Below, one piece after another: positions 16,963 to 26,032 of a stretch of DNA of 64,000 bases (position 1 is the first letter of the stretch; the number at the start of each line of letters is the position of its first letter). A program made the translations under genes and the position numbers. The stretch is taken from positions 186,001-250,000 of the forward strand of contig JBJXHN010000003.1 in NCBI GenBank assembly GCA_046233135.1. The letters run 5' to 3'. The notes under the pieces were generated by a model. The model was not told the origin of the DNA and ran no database searches. It was given only the letters and a program-made list of their open reading frames with translations. The stretch is from JBJXHN01 sp046233135 (GTDB lineage Bacteria; Pseudomonadota; Alphaproteobacteria; Rhodospirillales; Rhodospirillaceae).

Positions 16963-17634
16963 TCATCCGGGTGCGCGCTCCAGCAAGAGCCGCCCGCCAA
17001 GCGCCGTCAACGCGGCACCGGTGAGAGATTGCACCACGCTCCAAACGCGCGGGCGCCTCAGCGTTCGCACCGCGCGTTGCACGCCAAAGACAACAGCACC
17101 ATACCATAGCAAAGCAATCGTGGCATGGAGCCCACCCAGAACCATCCCCTGTATGGCAACCGGCGCGCCATCCAGCGCCACGAATTGCGGAAAGGCGGCG
17201 AGGTAGAACAAGGCAGGTTTTGGATTCAGGATATTTGTCGCCCAACCTTCGACAACGCGCTTGCCAAGCGAGCGTCGGACGGAGTCTGCGGCTTGTGGTC
17301 CGGATCTTGTGGCCCCGGTCTCGGGACCACTCTGCGGTGGGCCAGCCTGTGCGGCCCTGAAAGCCTTCAGGCCAAGCCAAACCAGATAGATCGCCCCGAG
17401 GACTTTGAGGACCGAGAAGGCGAACGCCGAATGCGCGATGATCGCGCCAACGCCACCAAGGGAGAGTACGGCGTGAGACAGGATGGCAACCGCGATCCCG
17501 ACCACGTTTCCCAGCCCGGCCGAGCGCCCGAAAAGAAGCGTATTGCGTAACAGCAAAAAGAGATTAGGTCCCGGGGAAAGGACGATGAGTGTCACGATTG
17601 CCGAAAAGGCCAAGACTGCGTCCAGCGGTGGCAT
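16963..17634 (-). CDS. LysE-family amino-acid/metabolite exporter
   Basis: A 223-aa inner-membrane protein of the LysE/RhtB family with about six hydrophobic segments. The family signature SPGPNLFLLLRNTLLFGRSAGLGNVVGIA is near the N-terminus and GWATNILNPKPALFYLAAFPQFV in the middle. It exports an amino acid or similar small molecule; the substrate is not predictable. ATG 17634 is chosen for the AAGGAGAG site upstream; the longer frame adds 13 residues. The gene is visibly less GC-rich than the box genes, as expected for a transferred gene. Confidence 0.85.
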   Translation of the reverse strand: MPPLDAVLAFSAIVTLIVLSPGPNLFLLLRNTLLFGRSAGLGNVVGIAVAILSHAVLSLGGVGAIIAHSAFAFSVLKVLGAIYLVWLGLKAFRAAQAGPPQSGPETGATRSGPQAADSVRRSLGKRVVEGWATNILNPKPALFYLAAFPQFVALDGAPVAIQGMVLGGLHATIALLWYGAVVFGVQRAVRTLRRPRVWSVVQSLTGAALTALGGRLLLERAPG

Positions 17635-17769
17635 GGGGGCGCTCTCCTTCAACCGAAGCCGTTCATTCATCACGGAATCAAATCACATCATTCTGATACG
17701 ATCAGGACAAGGAAGCCAAACCAAATGAATTTCCCGGTAACAGGAGGGACCGGGAGTGTACCGCTCCGG

Positions 17770-17850
17770 CTGCTCTCCCGCGTGGATGCCACGCCCTATC
17801 AGGCCAAGGAGGCCGGGCGGAACCGGATCGAACTGTGCCGCCCGAATCCG
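17770..17850 (+). pseudogene. Remnant of a GGDEF-domain (diguanylate cyclase) gene
   Basis: In one plus-strand frame the sequence reads LLSRVDATPYQAKEAGRNRIEL, which matches the last ~22 residues of GGDEF domains (consensus ADxALYxAKxxGRNRV). Nothing upstream continues the domain. It is a fragment left beside the less GC-rich LysE segment and directly after the end of boxD. Confidence 0.6.
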
Positions 17851-17871
17851 CCGCCCCCTTTTTCGGGAGTC

Positions 17872-19440
17872 TTACAAGGCCACCTCCACCGCGCCATCCA
17901 GCACCCCGGCCAGCATCGTTTCCGATCCCTGCAAGGCCGTTCGCTGGTGATAGAAACGCAAGCCGCGTAGCCCCCCCAGTTCCTCGCCGCCACCGGCGCG
18001 CCCCGGGCCGCCGTGCACGCACTGGGGCATCACCACCCCGTGTCCGGAATGCCCGTCGGCCACCGAGGCGTCCACCACCAGCAGCCGGCCGTGGGCACAG
18101 GCACTGTCGGTGACGAAGGCGCGGGCAAAGGCCGCATCCGCCGTGAATACCGATCCCGCCAGGGACCCGCCGCCCATGCGGGCCAGAGCCGCCGCCTCTT
18201 CCACCGAATCATAGGGCATCAGGGTGGCCACGGGGCCGAAGACCTCGACCGCATGGACCGCCTTGGCGGACAGCGGCGCGTCGCAGGCCAGCAGGGTCGG
18301 CGGCACGAAGCATCCCGCCTCCGCCGTCACGCCGGCGGGCACGAAGTCCCGGTCCCCGCCGGTCACCACCCGGGTTTCGGCGGACAGGGTATCCAGCCCG
18401 TCCCACGCCGCCCGCTGCTGGGCCTTGCTGACCAGGGGTCCCATGCGCACCTCCGGGTCGCGGGGATCGCCGACGGTGACGCGGGCAAGGCCGGCGGCAA
18501 TCGCCGAAGCGGCCGCGTCATAATGGGCACGGGGCACCAGGATGCGACGGATGGCGGTGCATTTCTGGCCCGCCTTGACGGTCATTTCCCGCACCACCTC
18601 CTTCACCGCGGCGGCGAATTCGGCGCTGTCCGGACCCGCGTCGGGACCGAAGCAGCAGAGGTTGAGGCTGTCCGCCTCCACCGTGAAGCGCGGGTTGCCG
18701 GCCGCCATGGCCCGTGCCCGCAAGGCCGACGCGGTCTCCGCCGAGCCGGTGAAGGCCACCAGATCATCCGGTCCCAGCAAATCCACCAGCTCTCGCCCGC
18801 CGCCGCACAGCAGCGACAGCACGCCGTCCGGCAGGATATCGGCCGCGACCACGTCGGCGACCATGCGCCAGGTCAGCCAGGCGGTGGCCGACGCCGGCTT
18901 GGCGAGGCACGGCACGCCGGACAGGATCGACACAGCCACCTTCTCCCACAGCCCCCAGGACGGGAAGTTGAAAGCGTTGATATGCACCGCCACGCCCCGC
19001 ACCGGGGTCCACAGGTGGCGGCCCTTGAAGCTTTTGTCCCGGGTCAGCCGGTCTGCCCCGGCCTCCACCATCACCCGCGCCGGGCCAAGCAGCTTCTGCC
19101 CCAGACCCGCGTAGTACTGCAGGGTGCCGATACCCCCGTCGATATCCAGCGCGGCATCCCGGGCGGTGTTGCCCGAGTTGCGCAAAGCGATCTCCGCATA
19201 GGCGTCGCGGTTGGCGCCCAGCACGTCGGCGATAGCCGCGAGCAGGCGGCCCCGCTCCTCGAACGTCAGGACGCGCAGGGCCGGGCCGCCCCGGGTGCGG
19301 GCATGGTCCAGCGCCTCGACCAGATCCAGGCCGGTGCCGGACAGGCGGACCAGCTCTTCTCCGGTCACCGGGTCGATCAGGGGGGAGCCGTCGCCCGTCC
19401 CGGTTTGCCAGCGGCCGGCGAGGTAACTTTGCAGCATCAT
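17872..19440 (-). CDS. boxD: 3,4-dehydroadipyl-CoA semialdehyde dehydrogenase BoxD
   Basis: A 522-aa aldehyde dehydrogenase that oxidises the BoxC product to 3,4-dehydroadipyl-CoA with NADP. The segments INAFNFPSWGLWEKVA, GGRELVDLLGPDDLVAFTGSAETA and KEVVREMTVKAGQKCTAIRRILVP match the PaaZ/BoxD branch; the catalytic Cys is in GQKCTAIR. The start ATG at 19440 (or the adjacent one at 19437) follows GGAGACC. It belongs to the minus-strand operon DUF4863-ligase-hydrolase-boxD, whose promoter region near 22.7-22.9 kb holds BoxR-type sites. Confidence 0.9.
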   Translation of the reverse strand: MMLQSYLAGRWQTGTGDGSPLIDPVTGEELVRLSGTGLDLVEALDHARTRGGPALRVLTFEERGRLLAAIADVLGANRDAYAEIALRNSGNTARDAALDIDGGIGTLQYYAGLGQKLLGPARVMVEAGADRLTRDKSFKGRHLWTPVRGVAVHINAFNFPSWGLWEKVAVSILSGVPCLAKPASATAWLTWRMVADVVAADILPDGVLSLLCGGGRELVDLLGPDDLVAFTGSAETASALRARAMAAGNPRFTVEADSLNLCCFGPDAGPDSAEFAAAVKEVVREMTVKAGQKCTAIRRILVPRAHYDAAASAIAAGLARVTVGDPRDPEVRMGPLVSKAQQRAAWDGLDTLSAETRVVTGGDRDFVPAGVTAEAGCFVPPTLLACDAPLSAKAVHAVEVFGPVATLMPYDSVEEAAALARMGGGSLAGSVFTADAAFARAFVTDSACAHGRLLVVDASVADGHSGHGVVMPQCVHGGPGRAGGGEELGGLRGLRFYHQRTALQGSETMLAGVLDGAVEVAL

Positions 19441-19556
19441 GGGGATGGTCTCCTTCGCGCCGGGCGGCGGCCAGCAGGGGCCAGCCACGCACTCCGGCAT
19501 GGTGTTGGGCGAATGGGGTATGGGCGGTCGTGGTATGGGGTTGAGCGGGACAGGCC

Positions 19557-20381
19557 CTAAAGACCGGCGATGAACTCCGCGATCCGGGTGATGGTGCGCT
19601 CCGGCTGGTCCCTGTGCGGACTATGGCGGCAATCGTCCAGCAGGCAGACCTGCGCCCCCGGGCCGGGGCCGTCGCCGACCCCGCGCGCGATGGCGGCCAC
19701 CTGGTCACCGGTGCCGTATTCGTCATCCAGCCCCTGGATCACCAGCACCGGCACAGTGATTCCGGGCAGGTATTCCTCAATGCTCCAGTCCCGGAAGCCG
19801 GGATCCAGCCAGGCCCGGTTCCAGCCCCAGAAAGCGATATCCACGTTCTCGCCATGCAGCCGGGCCAGCCGCGCGCGCAGGTCCGTCTGTTCATAGGCGT
19901 CGCGGGCCTGGGCGATGCTGGTCACCGACAGCTCTTCATTGAAGGCATGGGCGGCCATGGAGACGACACCGCGCAGCCGGGCCTTGTCCCCCTGCCCCGC
20001 CCCGCCGGCATGGATCAGGGCGATGGAGCCGCCGTCGCTGTGGCCCACCAGCACCACGTCTTCAAGGGCCAGCGCATCAAGCAGGCGGGGCAAGGTCTCC
20101 AGCGCCTCGTCGTGCATGTAGCGAAGCGGCCGGGGCAGATCGACGGGCGACGAGGCGCCGTAGCCCGCCCGGCTGTAGATCACCACGCCACACCCCGTGG
20201 CCTCGGCGATCCGGTCGGGGAAGTCCTTCCACAGGGCGACGCAGCCCAGGCCTTCGTGCAGAAAGACCAGGGTGGGCCGGGCGGGATCGCGGGCGGCGAT
20301 CCGGCGCACCTCCAGGCGCACCGGACCGTCGTTGCCGTCCTCCAGCGTGATGAAGCCCGATCCGTCCCGCCCGTCACGCAC
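19557..20381 (-). CDS. Alpha/beta hydrolase of the benzoate operon
   Basis: A 274-aa alpha/beta hydrolase: LVFLHEGLGCVALWKDFPDRIA is the oxyanion region, VVLVGHSDGGSIAL the nucleophile elbow with Ser in G-H-S-D-G, and LDDCRHSPHRDQPE the catalytic His. It starts inside the last bases of the benzoate-CoA ligase gene (8-base overlap), so it is translationally coupled. A role in hydrolysing a pathway lactone or CoA ester is plausible but not shown by sequence. Confidence 0.85.
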   Translation of the reverse strand: MRDGRDGSGFITLEDGNDGPVRLEVRRIAARDPARPTLVFLHEGLGCVALWKDFPDRIAEATGCGVVIYSRAGYGASSPVDLPRPLRYMHDEALETLPRLLDALALEDVVLVGHSDGGSIALIHAGGAGQGDKARLRGVVSMAAHAFNEELSVTSIAQARDAYEQTDLRARLARLHGENVDIAFWGWNRAWLDPGFRDWSIEEYLPGITVPVLVIQGLDDEYGTGDQVAAIARGVGDGPGPGAQVCLLDDCRHSPHRDQPERTITRIAEFIAGL

Positions 20382-22008
20382 GGTCGTCGTCCTCCACCAT
20401 GGCGCGGAGCTTGAAGCGCTGGATCTTGCCCGTGGCCGTCTTCGGCAGGGTGTCGACGAATTCCAGCCAGCGCGGGTACTTGTAGGGCGCGAGCCGGCTT
20501 TTCACGAAGTCCTGCAACTCCTTCACCAGCGCCTCGTCTTCCCGCACGTCGTCCTTCAGCACCACGAAAGCGCAGGGTTTGACCAGATCCGCTCCGTCCC
20601 GCTTGGCGACCACGGCGGCTTCCAGTACGGCGGGGTGACAGATCAGGGTGCTTTCCACCTCGGTCGGGGAAACCCAGTTGCCCGACACCTTCAGCATGTC
20701 ATCGGCGCGGCCTTCGTAATGGTAATAGCCGTCGCCATCCCGGGTGTACTTGTCGCCGGTGTAGGTCCAGCGGCCCCGGAAGGTATGCAGCGACTTTTCC
20801 CGCTGGTTCCAGTAGCCGGTGGCGGAAGACGGGCCGGAAACGATCAGCTCGCCGATTTCGCCATCGGGGACCTCGCGGCCGTCCTCTCCGACGATACACA
20901 GTTCGTAGCCCGGGACCGCCTTGCCCGAAGTGCCGTAGCGGATGTCGGCAATGGGGTTGGACAGGAAGATATGCAGCATCTCCGTCGACCCCAGGCCGTC
21001 GACGATGGGCACGCCGTAGCGCTCCTGCCACCGGCGCCCCACGTCGGCGGGCAGCGGTTCGCCGGCGGACACACACAGCCGGCAGCGGTCGGAGAACCGG
21101 CGGGCCACCTCTTCGGGGGCGGCCAGGGTGGAGCCGTAGAGGGTCGGCACGCCGAAATACAGGGTGGGTTGAAGGGCCGCGAGCGTGCCCATCACTGCCG
21201 CCGGGGTCGGCCGGTCCTCCAGCAGCACTGTGGTGGCGCCCACATAGAAGGGGAAGGTCATGCCGTTGCCCAGGCCATAGGCGAAGAACAGCTTGGGGGC
21301 GGAGAAGGTCACGTCCTCCGCGGTGATGCCCAGCACCCCCTGGCCATAGAGGATCGCCGTCGCCTCCAGGTCCGTATGCAGGTGCATGGCCCCCTTGGGC
21401 ATGCCGGTGGAGCCCGAGGAATAGAGCCAGAACGCCACATCGTCGCGCATGGTCGCGGCCACCCGGTGTTCGGCGGCGGACCGGGCCATCAGATCGGCCA
21501 GCACGGGGTGATCGCCCGCCGCCCCGTCAGAGATGATCACCGTTTCCAGCGTGGGAATGTCGGCGATCAGGTCGGCCACCTTCTCGTACAGCTGCGCACT
21601 GATCACCAGGACCCGGGCGCGGCTGTCGCGCAGCATGTAGTCGTAGTCCTTGGGAGTCAGCAGGGTGTTGATCGGGATGGGCACGGCACCGGCCTGGATC
21701 GCCCCCCAGAAGGCGGTGGGCAGATCGATGGTATCCAGCAGGATCAGCGCCACCCGCTGTTCGGGTTGCACCCCCAGGGCACGGGCCAGATTGGCGAAGC
21801 GGTTCACCCGCTCGGCCAGGGCGGCATAGCTGTGGGCGCCGGATTTGTCGATCACCGCCGTCTTGGATCCCCGGCCCTCGGCCAGGTGACGGTGAATGAA
21901 GACCTCGGCGGCGTTGTAGTCACGCGGCAGGGCGGCAATGCGCTCCAGGCCGTCGCGGGGGGAGGACGGCGCGGGAGCCGCCGGCCGGGCGGTGGCGAGT
22001 TTGCTCAT
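20374..22008 (-). CDS. bclA: Benzoate-CoA ligase
   Basis: A 544-aa adenylate-forming enzyme that activates benzoate with ATP and CoA, the entry step of the box pathway. The AMP-binding signature LYSSGSTGMPKGAMHLHTD and the benzoate-ligase segment FSAPKLFFAYGLGNGMTFPF are present, with WTYTGDKYTRDGDGYYHYEGRADDMLKVSGNWVSP and the C-terminal catalytic Lys in PKTATGKIQRFKL. ATG at 22008 is favoured by GGAG six bases upstream; an ATG at 22020 would add four residues. Position within the box cluster supports benzoate as substrate. Confidence 0.92.
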   Translation of the reverse strand: MSKLATARPAAPAPSSPRDGLERIAALPRDYNAAEVFIHRHLAEGRGSKTAVIDKSGAHSYAALAERVNRFANLARALGVQPEQRVALILLDTIDLPTAFWGAIQAGAVPIPINTLLTPKDYDYMLRDSRARVLVISAQLYEKVADLIADIPTLETVIISDGAAGDHPVLADLMARSAAEHRVAATMRDDVAFWLYSSGSTGMPKGAMHLHTDLEATAILYGQGVLGITAEDVTFSAPKLFFAYGLGNGMTFPFYVGATTVLLEDRPTPAAVMGTLAALQPTLYFGVPTLYGSTLAAPEEVARRFSDRCRLCVSAGEPLPADVGRRWQERYGVPIVDGLGSTEMLHIFLSNPIADIRYGTSGKAVPGYELCIVGEDGREVPDGEIGELIVSGPSSATGYWNQREKSLHTFRGRWTYTGDKYTRDGDGYYHYEGRADDMLKVSGNWVSPTEVESTLICHPAVLEAAVVAKRDGADLVKPCAFVVLKDDVREDEALVKELQDFVKSRLAPYKYPRWLEFVDTLPKTATGKIQRFKLRAMVEDDDRA

Positions 22009-22111
22009 GACGAACTCCATGGCGGAGGCCTGGACCGGCTGGGCGTGATGGAGCGGGGCGTACCGGGGGAAAGGATGGGCACGCCTGCGCAGACCGGTCC
22101 GGCCTCAACGA

Positions 22112-22594
22112 TCATCGGGTAAATTCGATCTGCCCGCCGGGCAGCAGATACAGCACCAGGGCGGCCCCGTCGCTGACGGTGGGGCGGTGGGCGCTGTCGG
22201 GGCCATAGACCAGCCAGCCGCGCGGCGCCTTGTCGAATCGGGCCGCACCGGGACCGCCGTCGGCTCCGGCCAGGGGCATGATCATGTCGATCTCGCCCCC
22301 CGGATGGCGGTGGTGGGGGCCGGCGACATCTTCCATGCGGACCACGTCCACACTGTAGCCGCCGCGTTCCGCCGCCGGGGGCAGCACCCGGCCATAGCGG
22401 ATGCCGCCGTGCTCCCGTTCGCACATCCAGCCTTCGTCCACGCCCTGGTGGCAGGCGGTCTCGATGGCGGTGAACAGGGGGCCGTCAGCCGGCACGGCCG
22501 TGTTCAGATAGTCGCTCAACCCCGCCTCCACCGGCCGGTCGCCGATCACCTCGGTCACCTGTCGGATCAGCTCCGCGAATGCGTCCTTGGACAT
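22112..22594 (-). CDS. DUF4863 family cupin-like protein
   Basis: A 160-aa protein resembling the DUF4863 family, whose characterised member is 4-hydroxylaminobenzoate lyase (PnbB). The C-terminal half is a small beta-barrel with a His cluster, VAGPHHRHPGGEIDMIMPL, fit to bind a metal. It is the first gene of the minus-strand operon leading to benzoate-CoA ligase, hydrolase and boxD. DUF4863 proteins recur in benzoyl-CoA gene sets, but what this one does in benzoate breakdown is unknown to me. Confidence 0.7.
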   Translation of the reverse strand: MSKDAFAELIRQVTEVIGDRPVEAGLSDYLNTAVPADGPLFTAIETACHQGVDEGWMCEREHGGIRYGRVLPPAAERGGYSVDVVRMEDVAGPHHRHPGGEIDMIMPLAGADGGPGAARFDKAPRGWLVYGPDSAHRPTVSDGAALVLYLLPGGQIEFTR

Positions 22595-22781
22595 ACGTTT
22601 TCCTCACGTCTCCAGTCCCTGTGTGGCATGCGGACCACCAGAGCCCCAGCCTCCTAAGGGGGTGGCGCGGTCCGGACGTGGTGCGGCCCTTGTTGAAAGC
22701 CCGGCTGCATTTTGTCGCAGCTCAGCGGAGCCGTTCTCCTGCGTCCCGAAGACTTTAGTCTTTGCCTCCGCCCTCTGTAAA

Positions 22782-22795
22782 GCAGTATATTGCAT
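22782..22795. promoter_or_regulatory. BoxR-type operator site 4
   Basis: AGCA-GTATAT-TGCA, in the divergent region between the DUF4863/ligase operon (minus) and the reductase/boxR operon (plus). Confidence 0.6.
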
Positions 22796-22844
22796 ATCAC
22801 TAGCGCCACAGGATCCCCATATGCGCGCTGCAATGCGGAAAACA

Positions 22845-22858
22845 TGCTTTATATTGCA
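22845..22858. promoter_or_regulatory. BoxR-type operator site 5
   Basis: TGCT-TTATAT-TGCA, 14 bases upstream of the TTG start of the aldo/keto reductase gene. Binding here would overlap the ribosome binding site and could give BoxR autoregulation. Confidence 0.65.
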
Positions 22859-22871
22859 GGAGTTCAGCAAC

Positions 22872-23912
22872 TTGAAATACAACAAGCTCGGCGGGAGCGA
22901 TCTGACCGTGAGCCGTCTGGTGCTCGGGACGATGACGTTCGGCGAAATGACTCCGGAATCGGATGCCCATCGCATGCTTGATCTGGCGGTGGATCGGGGG
23001 GTGACGACGCTGGACGCGGCCGAGATCTATCCCAGCCCGCCCAAGGACGAGACCCAGGGCGAGACGGAACGGATCATCGGCCGCTGGATGGCTGCCCGGG
23101 GCAACCGGGACAAGGTGGTTCTGGCCTCCAAGGTGACGGGACGCAGCGGGCACAGCAATCTACGGCCCTGGGGCGGGCCGGCGCGGCTGGACCGCCGCAG
23201 CATCGAAGCGGCCCTGGATGCCAGCCTGACGCGGCTGGGCACGGACTATGTGGACCTGTATCAGCTGCATTGGCCTGACCGGAAGACCACCATTTTCGGC
23301 CGCACCGAATACCGTCACGACCCCGACGACACGCCGGTGCCGCTGGAAGAGACCCTGGACGCGCTGGGTGACCTGATGAAAGCCGGCAAGATCCGCGCCA
23401 TCGGCATGAGCAACGAGACCCCCTGGGGGCTGATGCGGGCGCAGGAGCTGGCGCGGGGCGGAAGACCGCGGGTGGTGTCGATCCAGAACGCCTATAACCT
23501 GCTCAACCGGCTGTTCGACAATGGTCTGTCGGAGATCTGCCACCTGGAGAATGTTTCCCTGCTGGCCTACTCGCCGCTTGCCATGGGCCTGCTGACCGGC
23601 AAATACCGGAGCGCCACACCGCCGGCCGACGCCCGGCTGGTGCGTTATCGCTATTACGATCGCTACACCGTGCCCCGGGCGATGGAGGCGGCGGCGGCCT
23701 ATGCGGATATGGCGGAGCGGCACGGACTGGATCCGGCGCGGATGGCCTTGGCCTTTCTGCTGGAACGGCCCTACATTGGCGGCGTGATCGTCGGGGCGAC
23801 CACGGCGGAGCAGTTGGAAAGCAATCTGGCGGCGGCCGACCTGACCCTGTCCGACGCGGTGCGCAAGGATATCAATGTCCTGCACCGCCGAATCCCCAAT
23901 CCCTGTCCCTGA
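22872..23912 (+). CDS. Aldo/keto reductase
   Basis: A 346-aa NADPH-dependent aldo/keto reductase of the Tas-like group. KYNKLGGSDLTVSRLVLGTMTFGE opens the barrel, TLDAAEIYP holds the catalytic Asp/Tyr pair, VVLASKV the Lys, YVDLYQLHWPD the His, and GVIVGATTAEQLESNL the coenzyme site. I place the start at TTG 22872 because the family begins M-x-Y-x-x-L-G and AGGAG lies ten bases upstream; the operator at 22845 is then untranslated. It is upstream of boxR on the same strand. Its carbonyl substrate is unknown; reduction of toxic semialdehydes is one option. Confidence 0.85.
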   Translation: MKYNKLGGSDLTVSRLVLGTMTFGEMTPESDAHRMLDLAVDRGVTTLDAAEIYPSPPKDETQGETERIIGRWMAARGNRDKVVLASKVTGRSGHSNLRPWGGPARLDRRSIEAALDASLTRLGTDYVDLYQLHWPDRKTTIFGRTEYRHDPDDTPVPLEETLDALGDLMKAGKIRAIGMSNETPWGLMRAQELARGGRPRVVSIQNAYNLLNRLFDNGLSEICHLENVSLLAYSPLAMGLLTGKYRSATPPADARLVRYRYYDRYTVPRAMEAAAAYADMAERHGLDPARMALAFLLERPYIGGVIVGATTAEQLESNLAAADLTLSDAVRKDINVLHRRIPNPCP

Positions 23913-24021
23913 CGCATGCGGGAGAGAGACACCGGAGACCCGGCAGAGAGCGAGACCGGCCTGTTACCCCTTTCTTTACGGCGGTCTCTCTCCCAGAATG
24001 CGGGCTCCACAGGAGAGTTCC

Positions 24022-25008
24022 ATGGTTCGACAATCCGCCTCTTCCGCAAGCACCGGGTCCGACGGCGCCCCGTCGGAATCGTCTCCGGCCTCTTCCACTG
24101 CTGCCACGCGCGCCTGCGACGGGGACGCCGCCTTTGCCACCCTGACCCAGCGCCTGGGCGACCGGGTGCGCAACTATCGTGCCCGCCGGGGCATGTCGCG
24201 CAAGGTGCTGTCCCAGCAGTCCGGGGTCTCGGAACGCTATCTGGCCCAGCTGGAAACCGGGCATGCCAACGTCAGCTTCCATATCCTCTGGAGTCTGGCG
24301 CAGACCATGGGGACACCGGTCACCGACCTGCTGGAAGACCGCCCCGACGAGGGACCGGACCTGATGCTGGCCAAGCGCCTGCTGGACGGCTTGTCGATGG
24401 AAGAGCAGACCCGGGCCTATGCCCTGCTGCGCCAGCATTTCGGTCACGGGGCGGGATCGGTGACGCGGGTGGCGCTGATCGGCCTGCGCGGGGCGGGCAA
24501 GACCACCCTGGGGCGGCTGCTGGCGGATCATTTCTCGGTGCCCTTCATCCGCATCACCCAATTGGTGGAACAGACGGCGGGCATGGATCTGGCGGAGATC
24601 TTCGTGACCCTGGGGCAGACAGGCTATCGCCGGCTGGAGCTGAACGCGGTGCGCACGGCCATTGCGCAGAACCCCCGGGTGGTGATCGAAACCGGCGGCA
24701 GTCTGGTGTCCGAGCCTGAAACCTTCGAGGCCCTGCTGTCGTCCTGCTTCACCGTCTGGGTCAAGGCCAGCCCGCAAGAGCACATGCAGCGGGTGGTGGA
24801 CCAGGGCGATACCCGGCCGATGGAGGGACATTTGCAACGGGCGATGGAGGATCTGGAAACGATCCTGGAGTCCCGCCGGGTGTTCTACGGCCGCTCGGAC
24901 GCGGTTCTGGACACCTCGCAGCGCAAGATCAACGACTGCGCCTCCGAACTGATCCGCCTGTGCACGCCGCATCTGAACCCGGACGATGTGGCGGTGGGGG
25001 GGCGGTAG
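24022..25008 (+). CDS. boxR: BoxR-like benzoyl-CoA-responsive regulator (HTH + shikimate-kinase-like domain)
   Basis: A 328-aa protein with an XRE helix-turn-helix at about residues 42-105 (YRARRGMSRKVLSQQSGVSERYLAQLETG) and, after a linker, a shikimate-kinase-like domain starting at residue 150 with Walker A GLRGAGKT (154-161). This fusion defines the BzdR/BoxR regulators, which repress benzoate genes until benzoyl-CoA binds the kinase-like domain. Start ATG 24022 is fixed by AGGAG upstream; the longer frame overlaps the reductase gene. The first ~40 residues are a low-complexity Ser/Ala tail. It is the probable owner of the TGCA-type sites across the region. Confidence 0.92.
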   Translation: MVRQSASSASTGSDGAPSESSPASSTAATRACDGDAAFATLTQRLGDRVRNYRARRGMSRKVLSQQSGVSERYLAQLETGHANVSFHILWSLAQTMGTPVTDLLEDRPDEGPDLMLAKRLLDGLSMEEQTRAYALLRQHFGHGAGSVTRVALIGLRGAGKTTLGRLLADHFSVPFIRITQLVEQTAGMDLAEIFVTLGQTGYRRLELNAVRTAIAQNPRVVIETGGSLVSEPETFEALLSSCFTVWVKASPQEHMQRVVDQGDTRPMEGHLQRAMEDLETILESRRVFYGRSDAVLDTSQRKINDCASELIRLCTPHLNPDDVAVGGR

Positions 25009-25080
25009 GGTCCTCGCGGATCGTCTGCCGGCGGCTTTCGTGGATCGTGCCATGTGGCGGATGTCCAGGCTCCGGACGGG

Positions 25081-25102
25081 GATATGATCGTGGGATCATA
25101 TC
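25081..25102. other. Perfect inverted repeat between boxR and the ABC transporter
   Basis: GATATGATC (25081-25089) and GATCATATC (25094-25102) flank a four-base loop. It lies between convergent genes (boxR on plus, livF-like on minus), so a 3'-end hairpin is the simplest reading. Otherwise the 240-base gap holds nothing I recognise. Confidence 0.45.
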
Positions 25103-25249
25103 TGCACTTGGCACCCCTCATCGACAACCAGGGTCATTCAAGGCAGGCGGAAGAAGCTCGGCTTTCAGCCTTTGGAACGCTTCTGCTTCTACCCGCTCCT
25201 TGTCCTGAAGCCGTATTCGATATACTTGGCAAGATACCCGAATGCCCCC

Positions 25250-26032
25250 TCAAACCCCGATATGCGTCTTCAGCACCTCCGGCGTTTCCCGCAGGGCATC
25301 GGCCGCGCCGTCATACACCAATTCGCCCTTCACCATGATCGCCGCCCGGTCGGCCAGGTCCAGCAAGACATCGATGTTCTTGTCGACGATGATCGTGGCG
25401 ATCCCCGTGTCCTTGATATCGCGCACCACATACCAGATCTGCTGGCGGATCAGCGGCGCGAGGCCTTCCGTCGCCTCGTCCAGGATCAGCAGGTCCGGGT
25501 TGGTCAGCAAGGCGCGGGCGATGGCCAGCATCTGCTGCTCGCCCCCCGACAGATGGGTGCCCTGGCTGCTCAGCCGTTCGTGCAGGCGCGGAAAGGCGTC
25601 CAGCACCCGCTCCAGCGTCCATTCGCAACGGCCGTCATGGCCCTTGCGCGCGGCCATCACCAGATGCTCGCGCACCGTAAGATTGGCGAACATCCCCCGG
25701 CCTTCGGGCACATAGCCGATGCCCCGGCGGACGATGCGGCTGGTGTCGGCGCGGGTCATGTCCTCGCCGCGAAGGGTTACCCGCCCCTCCTTCGGCCGCA
25801 CCAGACCCAGCAGGCTGCGCAGCAGCGTCGTCTTGCCCATGCCGTTGCGCCCCATCAGGCACAGGGTCTCGCCCGCATGCACCGCGAAGTCCACGCCATG
25901 CAACACATGGGACGCGCCATAGAAGGTGTGGATGCCCCACCCCGCCAGCAGCGGCTCGCCCAGGGACCCGGCCCGGGATGCCAGGGGGCCGTGAGCGGAT
26001 ACGGGGGTTGCGGTCGCCATCATGGATGCCAT
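25250..26032 (-). CDS. LivF-like ABC transporter ATP-binding protein
   Basis: A 260-aa ATPase of the branched-chain amino acid (HAAT) ABC type. Walker A is GRNGMGKTT (Met in place of the usual Ala), the signature LSGGEQQMLAIARAL and Walker B LLILDEATEGLAP follow. It is the last gene of a five-gene operon (binding protein, two permeases, two ATPases) with one-base to few-base junctions. The operon promoter carries BoxR-type sites, so the ligand is most likely benzoate rather than an amino acid. Confidence 0.88.
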   Translation of the reverse strand: MASMMATATPVSAHGPLASRAGSLGEPLLAGWGIHTFYGASHVLHGVDFAVHAGETLCLMGRNGMGKTTLLRSLLGLVRPKEGRVTLRGEDMTRADTSRIVRRGIGYVPEGRGMFANLTVREHLVMAARKGHDGRCEWTLERVLDAFPRLHERLSSQGTHLSGGEQQMLAIARALLTNPDLLILDEATEGLAPLIRQQIWYVVRDIKDTGIATIIVDKNIDVLLDLADRAAIMVKGELVYDGAADALRETPEVLKTHIGV

